A stretch of DNA of 8,465 nucleotides from the NCBI GenBank assembly GCA_012519525.1, contig JAAYQB010000110.1, positions 1 through 8,465 on the forward strand, written 5' to 3'. The translations under genes and the position numbers were made by a program. The notes beneath the pieces are model-generated. The model saw nothing but the letters and a program-made list of their open reading frames with translations. It had not been told where the DNA came from and searched no databases. Numbering within the stretch: the stretch's first letter is position 1; each line of letters starts with the position of its first letter. Positions 6,987 through 8,465 of this stretch are shown one piece after another. The DNA is from Bacteroidales bacterium (lineage in GTDB: Bacteria > Bacteroidota > Bacteroidia > Bacteroidales > WCHB1-69).

Positions 6987-6994
6987 TACTTTTG
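6987..6994 (+). promoter_or_regulatory. rpsT promoter -7 element
   Basis: TACTTTTG matches TAnnTTTG and is followed by CA. The -33 region is poor, with no exact TTG at the usual distance. The leader to the ATG at 7031 would be about 30 bases, too short for the autoregulatory structure that some ribosomal protein genes carry. Confidence 0.6.
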
Positions 6995-7030
6995 CAGTCT
7001 AAAATTTTAAAAGATTAATAATATAAAAGA

Positions 7031-7288
7031 ATGGCAAATCATAAATCGGCACTTAAACGAATCAGGCAAGACAGAAAAAGACGTTTAGAGAATCGTTATT
7101 GGGCTAAGACAATGCGTAATTCTATTAAAAAAGCAAGACTTATTAATGATGCTGCGGAATTAAAAAGCAAAATGCCGGAAGTAGTATCAATCATTGATAA
7201 GGTTGCTAAAAAAGGAATAATACATAAAAACAAAGCCGCTAATTTGAAATCAGGATTGATGATTAAATTAAATAAAATGGCTTCATAA
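7031..7288 (+). CDS. rpsT: 30S ribosomal protein S20
   Basis: S20 is a primary-binding protein of the small ribosomal subunit that contacts 16S rRNA. The 85 residues are close to the usual length of about 85-90. The start MANHKSALKRIRQDRKRR is the canonical basic S20 N-terminus, followed by NRYWAKTMRNSIKKAR (22-37). The C-terminal helix carries the conserved pattern KGIIHKNKAANLKSGLM (61-77), and the whole chain is lysine- and arginine-rich and helical. It is a single-gene unit with its own -7 element and a following perfect hairpin, the usual arrangement for this gene. The ATG is preceded by the A/G-rich AAAAGA. Confidence 0.97.
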   Translation: MANHKSALKRIRQDRKRRLENRYWAKTMRNSIKKARLINDAAELKSKMPEVVSIIDKVAKKGIIHKNKAANLKSGLMIKLNKMAS

Positions 7289-7325
7289 ATTTGAGTTTTT
7301 TTCATTGGTTTAAAAGTTTTAACTT

Positions 7326-7353
7326 GAAAAGCTGTCTTCTCGGACAGCTTTTC
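7326..7353 (+). terminator. rpsT terminator hairpin
   Basis: GAAAAGCTGTC (7326-7336) pairs perfectly over 11 bases with GACAGCTTTTC (7343-7353) around the loop TTCTCG. The T run forms part of the 3' arm, followed by GCATTTTAT. It lies about 40 bases after the rpsT stop and could also work in reverse because the 5' arm is preceded and led by A residues. Confidence 0.8.
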
Positions 7354-7453
7354 GCATTTTATAGCCTCAGCTTTCCTTACAAAACAACATTTTTTTAAAA
7401 ATTCAACTATTTTCCATAAACATAGAACTTTTTTAAATAGCCGTCGTATAAGA

Positions 7454-8254
7454 ATGACATATCGACATAATATGGAAAAAGTTTACAATATAAAAGATAC
7501 TATACGGAATTATTATCTCTTAAACACGGAGTTATCCTTAGAAGGAGGTCCTACTAATAATGGAGAAAAATTTGTAGAAAAAGTTGCAATAGAAAAAGAA
7601 ATTCTATCTTATTTTGGTTTGCCGTTATCAAGTAAGTACATCAAACTTATTTGGAATACCTTTGAAGTAATGGAAAACGTAAACGAAGCCATCCCTATCT
7701 TATTGGAAGAACTTAAAGAAAAAGCTCAAGAGTTTGAGTTGAATAAGAAAAAATCAATGGCTACGAAACTACAGGAAGGAGCCGACAATCAAATAGAAGC
7801 TTTCGACTTATTCCCTGACCTACAAATAGATCTTAATCTCTATACCTTATTTATATACAACGAAATGTTGGTTAAGAAAAAAGAACCTATAGAGAAAATC
7901 ATTCAAGAATTAGAAAAAGCAAAAGGAAAAGAATGTCTGACAGACATTTACCAACTAAGTCAATTATCTAAAAATTATGAAGAAAGTGATTTTTATCAAT
8001 CATTAAAAAAGAGAAAATTAATCTATTTGGACAATTTTGTGGATTGGTGTAAACTACGAGACAATCAAAAAATAAACACAAATATAAACTTAGCCATTAA
8101 AAATGAAGATGCAATACAATCGTTATGCTTAGCTTTTCGATTGTTTTTACATTATAAAAACCAAGGATATTCTATTGAAAGAGCAAAAAAACATTCGGGA
8201 CTAATGAATAATCGCGTATTTAAAATTGCACAATACGCTTACACTCATTCATAA
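7454..8254 (+). CDS. Unrecognised soluble helical protein
   Basis: I do not recognise this 266-residue protein. It has no signal peptide, no membrane segment and no lipobox, so it is probably cytoplasmic. It looks almost wholly helical, with a charged likely coiled-coil stretch at about 76-107 (ILLEELKEKAQEFELNKKK at 82-100) and a second lysine/glutamate-rich helix at about 141-160. An aromatic-rich segment follows (IYLDNFVDWCKLRDNQK at 190-206), and the C-terminal part has the look of a packed helical bundle. No catalytic motif is apparent. An alternative start at residue 7 (position 7472, MEKVYNIK) is equally plausible, because neither ATG has a clear ribosome site and the first six residues add little. 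It is alone between the rpsT terminator and a strong terminator of its own, so it is probably a single-gene unit. I see only imperfect -7 matches upstream. Codon use looks like its neighbours. Confidence 0.75.
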   Translation: MTYRHNMEKVYNIKDTIRNYYLLNTELSLEGGPTNNGEKFVEKVAIEKEILSYFGLPLSSKYIKLIWNTFEVMENVNEAIPILLEELKEKAQEFELNKKKSMATKLQEGADNQIEAFDLFPDLQIDLNLYTLFIYNEMLVKKKEPIEKIIQELEKAKGKECLTDIYQLSQLSKNYEESDFYQSLKKRKLIYLDNFVDWCKLRDNQKINTNINLAIKNEDAIQSLCLAFRLFLHYKNQGYSIERAKKHSGLMNNRVFKIAQYAYTHS

Positions 8255-8297
8255 TATCCTTACTTCTGTACTTATTGTACTATAATTGTTATTGTTG

Positions 8298-8332
8298 CGG
8301 AAAGATAATAAACTATCTTTCCGTTTTTTTTT
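8298..8332 (+). terminator. Strong rho-independent terminator
   Basis: CGGAAAGATA (8298-8307) pairs perfectly with TATCTTTCCG (8314-8323) around the loop ATAAAC, followed directly by nine T residues. It ends the unit that carries the unrecognised protein, about 45 bases after its stop. Confidence 0.9.
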
Positions 8333-8457
8333 AGTATGTAATTAGTAAACACCCTAAAAACAAACACTCTTGCTTGTAGCAAATAATTTCTTAACATAAA
8401 CTTAATAGAAATATTAGCTTTTAACTCAATCGTATCATTTTTTAAAGATATTTTAAC

Positions 8458-8465
8458 TATTTTTG
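8458..8465 (+). promoter_or_regulatory. Possible rightward promoter -7 element at the window edge
   Basis: TATTTTTG fits TAnnTTTG and occupies the last eight bases, after a stretch (8333-8457) with no coding signal. No TTG lies at the right distance, and such a match can arise by chance in AT-rich DNA. If real, a plus-strand gene starts within the next hundred bases beyond the edge. The stretch before it holds only a short inverted repeat, TTGCT-TGT-AGCAA at 8370-8382, of unclear meaning. Confidence 0.3.

Noticed and set aside
7096..7305. Minus-strand hydrophobic open frame opposite rpsT
   Set aside because: It is the antisense reading of lysine-rich rpsT codons and has no promoter of its own.

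Overview
The window looks like a stretch of a Bacteroidota chromosome, most likely a Bacteroidales-type organism. It is AT-rich. Five intergenic sites carry the Bacteroidota -7 promoter element TAnnTTTG, each followed by CA. One protein ends in a type IX secretion (Por) sorting domain, which is restricted to this phylum. Genes are mostly short transcription units with hairpin terminators; no tRNA, rRNA, CRISPR array, insertion sequence or prophage was seen.

Left part (1-3077): a leftward promoter serves a gene outside the window. It is followed by a start-less coding remnant (112-273), a predicted outer-membrane beta-barrel protein (289-1068) with a terminator, and a large secreted protein (1296-2591). 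The secreted protein has an N-terminal signal peptide, irregular tyrosine-rich YD-like repeats and a type IX sorting domain. Next come two very small cysteine-containing lipoprotein genes. The first is split between two frames at a run of nine A residues; the second (2862-3077) is intact and has its own promoter. This half is the envelope-facing, accessory-looking part of the window.

Middle (3090-4817, minus strand): thiC, the radical-SAM phosphomethylpyrimidine synthase of thiamine biosynthesis, is complete with its iron-sulfur motif. It stands alone, converges on the small lipoprotein with 12 bases between them, and has a short leader in which I see no TPP riboswitch.

Right part (4960-8465): two acyltransferase-fold proteins form an apparent two-gene operon: a DUF2156 / phosphatidylglycerol-lysyltransferase-C-terminal-domain protein and an Eis-like GNAT protein. 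After them come rpsT (ribosomal protein S20) with its own promoter and terminator, and an unrecognised 266-residue soluble helical protein ending at a strong terminator. The last bases match a -7 element, so a further rightward gene may start just beyond the edge.

No clearly new multi-gene system can be demonstrated from sequence alone. The most promising leads are the frame-split lipoprotein beside its intact relative, the type IX-secreted repeat protein, the paired acyltransferase-fold genes and the unknown gene after rpsT.
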